The notes beneath the pieces were generated by a model, which ran no database searches, was not told the DNA's origin, and worked only from the letters and a program-made list of their open reading frames with translations. DNA of 64,000 bases from Paenibacillus dendritiformis (GTDB lineage: Bacteria; Bacillota; Bacilli; Paenibacillales; Paenibacillaceae), in assembly GCF_015845845.1 (NCBI RefSeq), contig NZ_LDIG01000075.1, positions 1-64,000 on the forward strand. Reading direction: 5' to 3'. Both the position numbers and the translations under genes were made by a program. Below, piece after piece: positions 49,856 through 58,258 of the stretch (its first letter is position 1; the number at the start of each line of letters is the position of its first letter).

Positions 49856-51241
49856 GTGGGCATCCGACAAAGATTAGTAGGAAGCTATTTGGCGGTCATC
49901 CTGATTACGGTATCGATCTTGGAAGTGTTCCTGATCGCGTCGGTGGATTACTATTACCATTCCAGCGTCAGGCGCATTCTCATAAATCAAGCGGAAATTT
50001 CGGCCGCTTTTTTTCAGCAGTATTTCTCCGGGCAGGATGTGTCTCAGCAATCGGAGCGGCTGCTGCGGGGATTTTCCCAAAATACGGCGGCACAGGTGCA
50101 GATCATTGACGCTTCGGGACGCCTTCTTCAGGATAATGTCAACGTCCAGGCAGCCGGTAGCCGGATTGATTATCCGGATGTGCGCCAGGCGCGGGATGGA
50201 GCGATGGGCATCTGGCGGGGGACATCGGCCTCTACTGGCGAGTCCTTGCTGGCTGTATCTTATCCATTGGCGGCAGCCGGCAAGACGGTTGGGGTCGTCA
50301 GGTATGTCGCGTCCTTGACGGGCACGATTGCCACCATCCGCTGGATTGCGGCCTTATGCATTGCGGCCGGCCTGCTTGTTGTCGCCATTGTGGCGGTGGT
50401 CAGCCTGTTCCTGTCGCGGACGATCACCGGATCGATTCAGGAGCTGAAGCTGGCCGCAGACCAGATGGCAGAGGGCGATCTCTCGGCAAGAGCGGAGAAA
50501 CGGTACAAGGACGAACTGGGGGCCTTGGCAGACACGTTAAATACGATGGCATCCCGGTTGCAGCGAAACGATCAGCTCAAAAATGAATTCATCTCCTCGG
50601 TATCCCATGAGATTCGAACGCCGTTAACGTCCATTAAGGGATGGACAGTGACGTTGAAGGCCGCGGGCAGCGACAGCAAGGCTTTGCTCGAGGAGGGGCT
50701 GGACGTGATTGAATCGGAAAGCGACCGCTTGACCGAGCTAGTGGATGAATTGCTCGACTTCTCCAAGCTGGCGAATGGAAAAATTACGTTGTCCCGCGCC
50801 CCGGTGCATATTCCGGAGCTGCTGCGGCATGTCGGGACACAGCTTGCCCCAAGAGCGGCCAGACTGGGTTTGGAGCTGGATGTCAAGGCGGGAGATGACC
50901 TGCCCGTCGTCTATGCGGACGCCAACCGCTTGAAGCAGGTGCTTCTCAATCTGTTGGATAATGCGCTAAAGTTCACTCTGCCGGGCGGGACCATTACGAT
51001 GCGTGCAGACACGCACAAGGAATATATCGTTCTTACGGTCGAGGATACGGGGGCGGGGATTCCCGAGGAGGATATCGGGAACGTCCTGCAAAAATTTTAT
51101 AAAGGCGACAACAGCGGAGCCGGCAGCGGGCTGGGCTTGTCGATCTGCCACGAGATCGTGAAGCTGCACGGCGGGTATCTGAAAATAGAGAGCGAGCCGG
51201 GACGGGGAACGAAGATTCAGGCGTTCCTTCCGCAGCGTTAG
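49856..51241 (+). CDS. HAMP-HisKA sensor histidine kinase
   Basis: Encodes about 461 residues from GTG 49856 (AAAGGA upstream). Two spans (about 8-28 and 165-190) flank an extracytoplasmic sensor domain. HAMP follows (SRTITGSIQELKLAADQMAE), then HisKA with SSVSHEIRTPLTSIKGWTVT and HATPase with LLNLLDNALKFTLPGGTITM, DTGAGIP and GLGLSICHEIV. Partner of the response regulator just upstream. Confidence 0.9.
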   Translation: MGIRQRLVGSYLAVILITVSILEVFLIASVDYYYHSSVRRILINQAEISAAFFQQYFSGQDVSQQSERLLRGFSQNTAAQVQIIDASGRLLQDNVNVQAAGSRIDYPDVRQARDGAMGIWRGTSASTGESLLAVSYPLAAAGKTVGVVRYVASLTGTIATIRWIAALCIAAGLLVVAIVAVVSLFLSRTITGSIQELKLAADQMAEGDLSARAEKRYKDELGALADTLNTMASRLQRNDQLKNEFISSVSHEIRTPLTSIKGWTVTLKAAGSDSKALLEEGLDVIESESDRLTELVDELLDFSKLANGKITLSRAPVHIPELLRHVGTQLAPRAARLGLELDVKAGDDLPVVYADANRLKQVLLNLLDNALKFTLPGGTITMRADTHKEYIVLTVEDTGAGIPEEDIGNVLQKFYKGDNSGAGSGLGLSICHEIVKLHGGYLKIESEPGRGTKIQAFLPQR

Positions 51242-51326
51242 ACAGCATAATTTTAACCTTTTCATAACCTATTTTTGGTTATGAACCAATACACTAGAGT
51301 GGAAGACAGGCAGAGAAGGGGATGCA

Positions 51327-51869
51327 ATGAGAGACATACGGAGATGGGGAGCGCTCGCAGCGGCTTCTTTGCTGTGGATAGGCGGATGCAGCATGCCTTC
51401 CGCTCCGGCCGATTTGGTTCAGCCGCCACGGCCCGAGCCCCATCATCGCAGCGGCCTTGTGTTAAGCGACATTCCCGGCTTTTCCAGATTATTGATACCG
51501 GCTCTCGGCGAAGAGGGCAACGGCATCTCGGTCGGGGATGTGGATGGGGACGGCAACGATGAGGTCGTCGTCGTCTATGAAGCGAATATTCAAGACGAGA
51601 AGGTGCAGAAGGCGGCCTTGCTGAAGCGGGAGGATGAAGCGTGGCGGGTCGTGTGGGATACGAAGGGCTTCGGCCACGGCCTCGATTACGCAGGGTTGGC
51701 CGATCTGAACCAGGACGGTTATCCCGATATTGTGCTCGGCTGGGCTCTGGGCGGCGGAGAAAAGGGCATGGATGTCTATGTGTGGAAAGACGATGGCATC
51801 GAATTGTGGAGAAAACAAGCATACCGCGGCCAAATGAGTTTGGGAGAGATGAACGATGAAATTAAATAA
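51327..51869 (+). CDS. FG-GAP/VCBS-repeat lipoprotein
   Basis: Encodes 180 residues with signal RRWGALAAASLLWIGGCSMP and lipobox IGGC. Two calcium-type loops, GDVDGDGNDEVVVVYE and ADLNQDGYPDIVLGWA, are FG-GAP/VCBS repeats, usually part of an extracellular beta-propeller with more repeats. The protein is short and ends GEMNDEIK by running into the start of the next gene (14-base overlap), so a C-terminal truncation is possible. Function unknown. Confidence 0.65.
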   Translation: MRDIRRWGALAAASLLWIGGCSMPSAPADLVQPPRPEPHHRSGLVLSDIPGFSRLLIPALGEEGNGISVGDVDGDGNDEVVVVYEANIQDEKVQKAALLKREDEAWRVVWDTKGFGHGLDYAGLADLNQDGYPDIVLGWALGGGEKGMDVYVWKDDGIELWRKQAYRGQMSLGEMNDEIK

Positions 51870-52832
51870 GAAGTGGGCGATTATTGCGCTTGCTGCGGGC
51901 ATTATGCTCGTCGGCGCCTTTATATTTCGCAAGCAGCTAGCCGTACTCGCCTTCGATATGTTCCTGTCGGATAAGGTGGAGCAATCATTGGATCGGACCT
52001 ATAAACCGATTTATGAGACGAAGGACACCATCGGTATTGAAGATGATCCGTTCTCGCTCTTGCTGCTCGGAATCGATCAGCGCGACAAGGAGGTCGGACG
52101 CTCCGATTCGATTCGATTCTCTATACCGTCGTGAGGCCTAAGGATAACCGGATATTGCTTTTGTCTATCCCGAGGGATTCCTACGCCGAGATTGTCGGCA
52201 AGGACAAGCAAGACAAAATCGCCCATGCCTATGCCTTCGGGGGCGCGAAAATGAGCGTCGAGACCGTGGAACACCTGCTCCAGCATCCGGTGAATCACTA
52301 TGCGGCCATCAACTTTAAAGGATTCAGGGATGTCGTTGATGCGCTGGGCGGCGTCGAATTGCCGATTACGGAAGACATTCGGAATCGCAGCCGTTATCAT
52401 GACAAATTCCTGATCGAAGCGAACAAGCCCATTTATACCGGGCTGGAGGCGTTGAACTATGTGCGTTATCGCGAAGATTCGGACATGAACCGGATGGAGC
52501 GCAACCGTATCTTTTTGCAGGCCTTGATGAAGCGAATGGTACAGCTTGACAAGATCAGCCATTTGCCAGAGCTTCTGGAGATTGCCGGTGACAACCTGGA
52601 CACTGATATTTTGCCCAGCGATATGATTGGCTTGGCCAAAATGATGTTATTGAAGGACAGCCTCCCTTCATTCACCAGCTATTCATTGGTTGAGGAAGGA
52701 AAAATTATGGATGATATCTGGTATGGCATACTGGATAAAGAGGACCTGAATTATGCGCGGAAGCTGATTGACAATTGGCTCGATCCGGAGGTGCCTTCCG
52801 AGGAATTGTTATCTCCGGAGGCAAAGGAATAG
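51856..52832 (+). pseudogene. LCP (LytR-CpsA-Psr) ligase, frameshifted at a CGATT repeat
   Basis: An N-terminal membrane anchor (KKWAIIALAAGIMLVGAFIF) leads into the LCP domain: FSLLLLGIDQRDKEVGRSDS. The frame then breaks at three tandem CGATT units (52104-52118) and stops at 52132-52134. Continuing in the other frame restores a perfect LCP sequence: VRPKDNRILLLSIPRDSYAE, HYAAINFKGFRDVVDALGGV, YVRYREDSDMNRMERNRIFL. Two copies of CGATT instead of three would give GRSDSILYTVVRPKD in one frame. LCP enzymes attach teichoic acids or other polymers to peptidoglycan. GTG 52131 overlaps the premature TGA and could restart translation of the second part. Confidence 0.8.
52104..52118 (+). repeat. CGATT x3 tandem repeat inside LCP gene
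   Basis: Three perfect 5-bp units. The unit length is not a multiple of three, so gain or loss of one switches the LCP reading frame. Confidence 0.85.
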
Positions 52833-53276
52833 CGAGCGCCTGTATCCAAGAATAAAGTTTAATCGCTTTAACTTCTGGTTGCGGAATTTTCCGGACTCTC
52901 TGGCTGTATATCGGTCGTCACTTATTAGAATCACAAGGAGGACGAATCAACGTTGGTCGCGGAGGCGGATGCGGCGGTCAGGCGGGCGCTCCGATAGCAG
53001 AGGCCTTGGCCCAAAATTGCTGCAAATATACAGTATTCGCCCTGATGCCTCGTTTCGAAAAATAAAATCCTGCATGGATGCAGGATTTTATGCCAATTTA
53101 TGTTTGTTTAATGGAGAAACAGGCGAAATCCTGGACTTTTGCAGCAATTTTCCAAATTCTTCTGGTGAGAAGAAGAAATTAATGCATTTTTGCAGGATTC
53201 CCGAAGACCACGATTCCCTCGCCAGATCTTTGCAGGAACGGTCAAGCCTCCGCACCTATGAATAAGAGGTACTGAT
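52833..53276. repeat. Gene-free stretch with TGCAGGATT-type repeats
   Basis: From 53014 to 53200 several units of the same repeat family as at 576-766 occur: ATTGCTGCAAATATACAG, ATCCTGCATGGATGCAGGAT (a 20-base palindrome), TTTTGCAGCAATTTT and TTTTTGCAGGATTCC. No gene is supported in this stretch; AAGGAGG near 52935 has no convincing frame behind it. Confidence 0.55.
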
Positions 53277-54444
53277 ATGATCTATATTCGCAAGCTTAAA
53301 AAAATGGATAGACCGACCGTTATTTTCATGCTCGCGCTCATTTATCATTGGCACAATAGCCGTGCATGGGGCTACGGCCGGCACCAAGCTGGACGGGTTA
53401 TACGTGAACAACATCGTTTTGTTTGTCTTGTTCATTATTCCGACGCTGCTTGTCGCGGTGTTCGATTATACGATGCTCATGGGCCCCGTTGCCTACGTGT
53501 TATACGGAATCGGAATAGCGCTCCTGCTGCTCGTGATGTTCGTTGGAGAAAATATCAACGGAGCGGTCCGGTGGCTGAGCATCGGCAGCTTCCAGCTTCA
53601 GCCCTCCGAGTTGATTAAAATAGCCACGGTATTGGTGGCCGCCGATCTGCTGCACAAGCGGTCGGGACGGACGCTTCGTCTAGTCCCCGATCTGCTGCCG
53701 ATAGGCGCCGTGTTTTTTGTCCCCACGTTCCTGATTATGAAGCAGCCCGATCTCGGCACGGCGCTTGTCTTCGTCGGGGTCCTGCTCGCCATGCTATGGA
53801 TGGGCAACATCCGAACCTCCCAAATGGCCTTGCTGCTTGGCGCGATCGCGGTGGCCATCGGGGCGATTTGCTGGTTGTATTACGCCGATCACGATTTGCT
53901 GGCCAAGCTGGTCAAGCCGCATCAAATGTCGAGGATACAGACCTTTCTCGATCCGGCCAGCGATCCCGATAAATCATGGCATGTCAACAATGCCATGCAT
54001 GCGATCGGCTCGGGGGGATTGGGGGGCGATTCGGGATTCTATATCGAGCGCGGCTACATTCCGTATGCGTATTCGGATTCCATCTATGTGGTCATCGGCG
54101 AGAAATACGGGTTTTTAGGGTCCTCGACGCTGCTGCTGCTCTATTTTCTTATCTACCGCATGATGCTCATCTCGCGCGCGAGCCGCGATCTGGCCGGATC
54201 CTATCTCGTGATCGGACTGGCCGGGATGCTGGTCTTTCAAATCTTCGTCAATATCGGCATGCATATCGGCCTGGTGCCGTTAACCGGGCTGTCGCTGCCA
54301 TTCATCAGCTATGGCGGCAGCTCTCTGTTGGTGAATATGGTCTCGATCGGGCTGGTGCTGAGCGTCCAGATCCATAAGGATGACGTCATCCTGGATGTTG
54401 GCGGCCCGCTTCCCGCTGAACCCGCCCTGTTGGTCCATAAATAG
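53277..54444 (+). pseudogene. RodA/FtsW-type SEDS protein, frameshifted near N terminus
   Basis: MIYIRKLKKMDRPTVIFMLA is a normal SEDS start, but the frame breaks at about 53337-53341 within the first membrane span. The rest follows one frame over: TIAVHGATAGTKLDGLYVNN, FQLQPSELIKIATVLVAADL, KQPDLGTALVFVGVLLAMLW, GSGGLGGDSGFYIERGYIPY and GLSLPFISYGGSSLLVNM. Skipping a single base restores LALFIIGTIAVHG. The remaining open frame from ATG 53362 lacks the first half of helix 1. RodA-type proteins polymerise peptidoglycan glycan strands. Either a real mutation or a sequencing error. Confidence 0.75.
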
Positions 54445-54468
54445 ATTAGCCGCTGGATTATGTCGAAT

Positions 54469-54503
54469 GAACGCCTTCCTTATCGGAGGGGGTTCTTTTT
54501 TTG
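54469..54503 (+). terminator. Terminator after the SEDS gene
   Basis: GAACGCCTTCC and GGAGGGGGTTC pair with one mismatch and one G-U, followed by TTTTTTTG. Confidence 0.75.
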
Positions 54504-54564
54504 TCGATGATGCATAAAATAAATTATCCGTGGACATCCTTCCCACTAAGGGAGGGGTAACCAT

Positions 54565-55491
54565 ATGTTGACAGGAATGAACAAGGAACCAAATTGGGAA
54601 GAACGTCCGATGCTGAAGCCGACTGGCGGCAATGCCAACTATCCGGGGCTTCGACTGGCGGCCATTGTACTGCTCGGCGCGATCGCGATTGCCTTCACGC
54701 CATACCGGGGAGAAGCGGATGCCTATCCATACCGCTATCAGTACATGATGGCGCAAGGAACGATGTCTGTCGGAACGCAGCAGGGGCAATTGCCGGCCTC
54801 GGCGCCGGTATGGGGTGGCTCAGCCATTCCGCAGGACGCATGGAATCGTTATGCGGCTCTTCCGCCGATGGTGTACGGTGCGGCTTCGATGGCCTGGAAC
54901 CGGTTTGCCGCGCTTGGGGCGTACAATGCAAGGAGCGAGCAGTCTCTGCCGGTTCCGCTAGTATATGTCAATCCTCCGGGCCGTCCGGAACAAGCGGCGC
55001 AATCGTCACAGAAGGAGCCGCGCAAGGCCGTGCCGACTTCCTCGATGTCGTATTCCGATATCAATCTGGCACCGGGGAAGCAGCAGGTAATCAAGAGAGT
55101 GAAGGTCATCGCCACGGGCTATACGGCAGGTGTGGAATCGACCGGGAAAAAACCGGGCCATCCGGAATACGGCATCACCTACTCCGGGGTGAAGGTGCGA
55201 AGAGATTACGTGTCGACCATCGCCGCCGATCTGTCCGTTTTCCCGCTCGGCAGCATCTTATATATTCCCGGCTACGGATACGGCATCGTGACGGATATCG
55301 GTTCGAAAATCAAGGGAAATAAAATCGATTTGTATTTCCATACAACGAAGCAGGTATATAAGCAGTGGGGCAAGAAAGAAGTGGAAGTTCAGCTTATCCA
55401 GGAAGGCAGCGGCAAGGTGTCGGAGGACATGCTGAATCAACTGAACGAAGCCGTCTTCAAAACCGGCTCGATTCCTAAATCGCTGCAGTAG
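54565..55491 (+). CDS. 3D-domain cell-wall protein
   Basis: Encodes 308 residues. One hydrophobic segment ([20 protein letters not shown], about 26-46) acts as signal or anchor. A Pro/Ala/Tyr-rich linker leads to the C-terminal 3D domain, from [20 protein letters not shown] through [20 protein letters not shown] and [20 protein letters not shown]. The three conserved aspartates (ADL, TDIG, KIDLYF) are present. 3D domains are double-psi barrels related to MltA and YuiC, which cut peptidoglycan glycan strands, often in spore germination. AGGGAGGGG precedes the ATG. Confidence 0.75.
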   Translation: MLTGMNKEPNWEERPMLKPTGGNANYPGLRLAAIVLLGAIAIAFTPYRGEADAYPYRYQYMMAQGTMSVGTQQGQLPASAPVWGGSAIPQDAWNRYAALPPMVYGAASMAWNRFAALGAYNARSEQSLPVPLVYVNPPGRPEQAAQSSQKEPRKAVPTSSMSYSDINLAPGKQQVIKRVKVIATGYTAGVESTGKKPGHPEYGITYSGVKVRRDYVSTIAADLSVFPLGSILYIPGYGYGIVTDIGSKIKGNKIDLYFHTTKQVYKQWGKKEVEVQLIQEGSGKVSEDMLNQLNEAVFKTGSIPKSLQ

Positions 55492-55501
55492 CCCGCAGCG
55501 C

Positions 55502-55531
55502 GAATAAAGCGGGGCGGACCATCGCATACTA
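55502..55531 (+). promoter_or_regulatory. Sigma-G-type promoter of the SASP gene
   Basis: GAATA (55502-55506), 18 bases, then CATACTA (55525-55531) fits the recalled forespore consensus GHATR-N18-CATNHTA at every position and stands 70 bases before the SASP start. Confidence 0.65.
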
Positions 55532-55601
55532 CTTGTCGTGGGAAACGAAGTTTCCTTGACATGCTCGCCAACGACGGCGAACACTCAGGAGGTGAAATGC
55601 G

Positions 55602-55916
55602 ATGAAAAACAACAAAGCGAACAGAATGTCCCCAGCGAATTCGAAATATGTCGACGCTGAATTTGCAGCAGAAAACACGGTTGCAGATACGGGAGTGGCC
55701 GCAAGAAACGCGGGTGCAGTTCCGGGAGGAGTTGCAGGAAGAAACGCGGCTGCGAACACGGAGTTTGCAGCGGGAAATGCCTTTGCGGATACGGAATTCG
55801 CAGCTGGCAACGAAGCTGCGGACACGGAGTTTGCGGTTGAATCGGAAGGCGCGGCAAGCGCTCTGAACAACCCGCAGGCAAACCGTATCTCCAAAAGACA
55901 GCCGGAAAAACTGTAA
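55602..55916 (+). CDS. Gamma-type small acid-soluble spore protein
   Basis: Encodes 104 residues with repeated units such as ANTEFAAGNAFADTEFAAGN and EAADTEFAVES, which recall the TEFASETN repeats of SspE-type gamma SASP. It is poor in hydrophobic residues and free of Cys and Trp, as expected for an amino-acid store in the spore core. The C terminus (LNNPQANRISKRQPEKL) is close to the Paenibacillus form. AGGAGGTG precedes the ATG, and a sigma-G-type promoter stands upstream. Confidence 0.7.
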   Translation: MKNNKANRMSPANSKYVDAEFAAENTVADTGVAARNAGAVPGGVAGRNAAANTEFAAGNAFADTEFAAGNEAADTEFAVESEGAASALNNPQANRISKRQPEKL

Positions 55917-55976
55917 TTACACTTCCATGGAAGACGTCCGGCAACGGCTTGTTCCCTGGTTATAAAGAGATGCAAT

Positions 55977-56001
55977 GACCGCCGATAAGGCGGTCTTTTT
56001 T
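55977..56001 (+). terminator. Terminator after the SASP gene
   Basis: GACCGCC and GGCGGTC enclose GATAA and are followed by TTTTTT. Confidence 0.9.
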
Positions 56002-56082
56002 GCATCCCTCCCGGGCCGTGGGAGTATCTTGACCGGCTCTCCATCGACCTGTCGTCCCCGTTCCCGGCGCCGGGTATCGGCG

Positions 56083-56727
56083 TCACAGGTTTTGACGGGA
56101 ATAGATGGCTAACGACAGGCGCATCGACATCCATCCAATCAACAGTCCGAGCAGCGCCGGAAGCCAAGCTTGCACGGCAGGCGGGAGCGGCAGATTAAGG
56201 CCTAGGCTGAAGCGGGAATCATGCGCCGCCCGAACGATGACCGGCGATACAAACGGCGTCAGAAAGACAAAAATCATAAACACATATTTGGACTTCTCGT
56301 AGCCGAAATGATATTGAAACGGCAGCAGAATCCCGAAGATAAGGGAAAAGAGCAGAAACGATCCGGCGAATGAAGCGGCGGACAATAATTCGAGGTTTGA
56401 CGGCAAAATCAGAGCCGCTATCGTATATATCAAAAAGCAAGCGGCAAACAGTATGCCAATAAATAAATATTTCGCTTTGACCAATGCTTGGCGAGTATAG
56501 GGGGTCGCGCAAAGCAAGGCCGCGCCTTTATATTTGTATTCCATCATCGACACGGTATTGAAAAGCAGGTACACAAAATAAAGCCAGCTAATAAAAAACG
56601 CCAAAAAGCTGCCGGCGACAGGTAGCTTTGAAGAGATAAAAACGGGCAACACAAACGCCACCGCCAGCATGAAGGCCAAATGCTTTTTTGCCAGAAGAAA
56701 ATCTTTTTTTACAAGATGTAACAGCAT
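56083..56727 (-). CDS. ABC-2 type permease
   Basis: Encodes 214 residues with six hydrophobic spans, starting MLLHLVKKDFLLAKKHLAFM. The charged N-terminal amphipathic start followed by paired helices is typical of ABC-2 membrane proteins of the YtrC/YtrD or DUF3682 kind. Its ATG follows the TAG of the ATPase gene directly, so the two are coupled. The transported substrate is not known; GntR/YtrA-type loci often respond to cell-wall antibiotics. Confidence 0.75.
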   Translation of the reverse strand: MLLHLVKKDFLLAKKHLAFMLAVAFVLPVFISSKLPVAGSFLAFFISWLYFVYLLFNTVSMMEYKYKGAALLCATPYTRQALVKAKYLFIGILFAACFLIYTIAALILPSNLELLSAASFAGSFLLFSLIFGILLPFQYHFGYEKSKYVFMIFVFLTPFVSPVIVRAAHDSRFSLGLNLPLPPAVQAWLPALLGLLIGWMSMRLSLAIYSRQNL

Positions 56728-57585
56728 CTATTTTGCCCCCTTTAAATAACCAAGCATCACGTCTTCGATCGTGGGACGCTCGATAAGCACGTTGTTCATT
56801 TGTTGGCGGACGGCCAGCTTATCGTTCGTCAAGCCCGTAAAGCCGTAATGAGTCTCATCCAGGCTCAAAAACAACGCTCTCGTCTCCTCGTTCAGCGCCG
56901 CCCTGTCTCCTTTGACGACCGCATGAGAATCCAGCAGGTCATCCTTATCCTCCATGAATCTGATTCTTCCCTTATCCATGAAGATGAGCGCATCGGCCAC
57001 TTTGTCCAGATCGGACGTAATATGGGTGGAGAAGAAGACGGATTTTCCGCCTGAATTCATAAAATCAAGCAGAATATCCATCAGCTCGCTTCGCACCAAA
57101 GGGTCGAGACCGCTGGTAGGCTCATCCATAATCAAAAGCTCGGCATGATGGGAGAGCGCCAGAGCAAGCGCATATTTCATGCGCATTCCTTTCGACAAGG
57201 TAGAGATTTTTTGGCCGGGCTCCAGGTTGAAGCGCGACATATATTGCTTGAATGCGGACTCATCCCACTGGGAATAGGCCGGCGCGACGATGCTTTTCAT
57301 TTCCTCCAAGGTCAGATCCTCATAAAAGCAGCCTTCATCCATCACGACGCCGATCCGGTTTTTCAGCTCCCGTTCATGACCGGCCATGTCCTTGCCGAAT
57401 AGGGCGATGCGTCCGGCATCCGCTTCCGCCAAGCCAAGGATCGCTTTGATTGTCGTCGTCTTGCCTGCCCCGTTAATCCCAACGAGCCCGGTGATGCAGC
57501 CTTCCTGCAGAGAGAAGCTGATATCTTGCAGGCTGAATGAGCCAATTTGTTTGTGAAGTCCTGTAACTTCGAGTATCGAATTCAT
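56728..57585 (-). CDS. ABC transporter ATP-binding protein (YtrB-like)
   Basis: Encodes 285 residues from ATG 57585 behind GAGGAGGAAG. Walker A is GLVGINGAGKTTTIKAILGL, the signature is STLSKGMRMKYALALALS (an LSKGM variant of LSGGQ) and Walker B is ELLIMDEPTSGLDPL, with the switch His in FFSTHITSDLDKVAD. The start overlaps the stop of the GntR regulator (ATGA). It works with the permease just downstream. Confidence 0.88.
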   Translation of the reverse strand: MNSILEVTGLHKQIGSFSLQDISFSLQEGCITGLVGINGAGKTTTIKAILGLAEADAGRIALFGKDMAGHERELKNRIGVVMDEGCFYEDLTLEEMKSIVAPAYSQWDESAFKQYMSRFNLEPGQKISTLSKGMRMKYALALALSHHAELLIMDEPTSGLDPLVRSELMDILLDFMNSGGKSVFFSTHITSDLDKVADALIFMDKGRIRFMEDKDDLLDSHAVVKGDRAALNEETRALFLSLDETHYGFTGLTNDKLAVRQQMNNVLIERPTIEDVMLGYLKGAK

Positions 57586-57962
57586 CGGTCTTCCTCCTCG
57601 AAAAGTATCTCCATCATGGCCATGAGTTCTTCCTTGCTGATTCCAAGCGCGCGGGCGGTTGTCCATGCTTCTGTCAGCTTGACTTCCACCATATGCCGCT
57701 TCGATTCCAGCAGCAGATCCAGGTTCTCCTTCGCGACAAAGGAGCCTTTGCCCGGCCTTGTGGTAATAAAGCCTTCGGATTCCAGTTCATCATACACTCT
57801 CCGCGTCGTCAGCACGCTCACATGGAGATCGTTGGCCAGCGCCCGGATGGATGGCAGCAATTCGCCCTCCTTCAGCTCTCCGTACAGGATGGCATCCTTG
57901 ATCTGGTCCTTGATTTGCTGATAAATCGGCGGATCCGACACGTTGGAAATTATAATTTTCAT
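57582..57962 (-). CDS. GntR-family regulator, YtrA subfamily
   Basis: Encodes 126 residues. The winged helix (PPIYQQIKDQIKDAILYGEL to VYDELESEGFITTRPGKGSF) is followed by only about 50 residues of C-terminal helices, the hallmark of the YtrA subfamily. Such repressors control an adjacent ABC transporter, as here. GGAGGTCC precedes the ATG at 57962, and a palindromic operator overlaps its promoter. Confidence 0.88.
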   Translation of the reverse strand: MKIIISNVSDPPIYQQIKDQIKDAILYGELKEGELLPSIRALANDLHVSVLTTRRVYDELESEGFITTRPGKGSFVAKENLDLLLESKRHMVEVKLTEAWTTARALGISKEELMAMMEILFEEEDR

Positions 57963-57984
57963 GGGACCTCCATCGAAATCAACT

Positions 57985-58032
57985 GTGCATGTATTACATA
58001 CACATCATATACATGAAGTACACCGTTGTCAA
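57985..58032 (-). promoter_or_regulatory. Promoter and palindromic operator of the YtrA-type operon
   Basis: On the minus strand TTGACA (58027-58032) and TATGAT (58004-58009) have 17-base spacing. Immediately downstream, 57985-58003 reads GTGCATGTATTACATACAC on the plus strand, a 19-bp near-perfect palindrome of GTG/ATGTA/TACAT/CAC form, typical of YtrA-subfamily operators. Autorepression is inferred. The remaining bases to 58258 hold the liaF upstream region without a clear consensus. Confidence 0.7.
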
Positions 58033-58258
58033 TCATAACGCTACGAATCAGCTTGATTGCACCCGCCTCCGGCTATGCCTGACCGGCTTGAACCGGCCTT
58101 ATTCGTTAAGCTGGAATCAGCTTCCATCCCCTCGGTCTGGAGACCGAGGCCGATTTCAATCTCACGCCGCTGGCGCCCGGACGAGTCATCGCTTACACTA
58201 GAGATACATGAAGCGGCATAAGTGCGAGCCGCATTTGGATAGAAGCGAGGGATGAAAC

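Noticed and set aside
52768-53265. 165-codon frame downstream of the LCP gene
   Set aside because: It runs through the dispersed repeat cluster and has an Arg/Ser-rich random composition.
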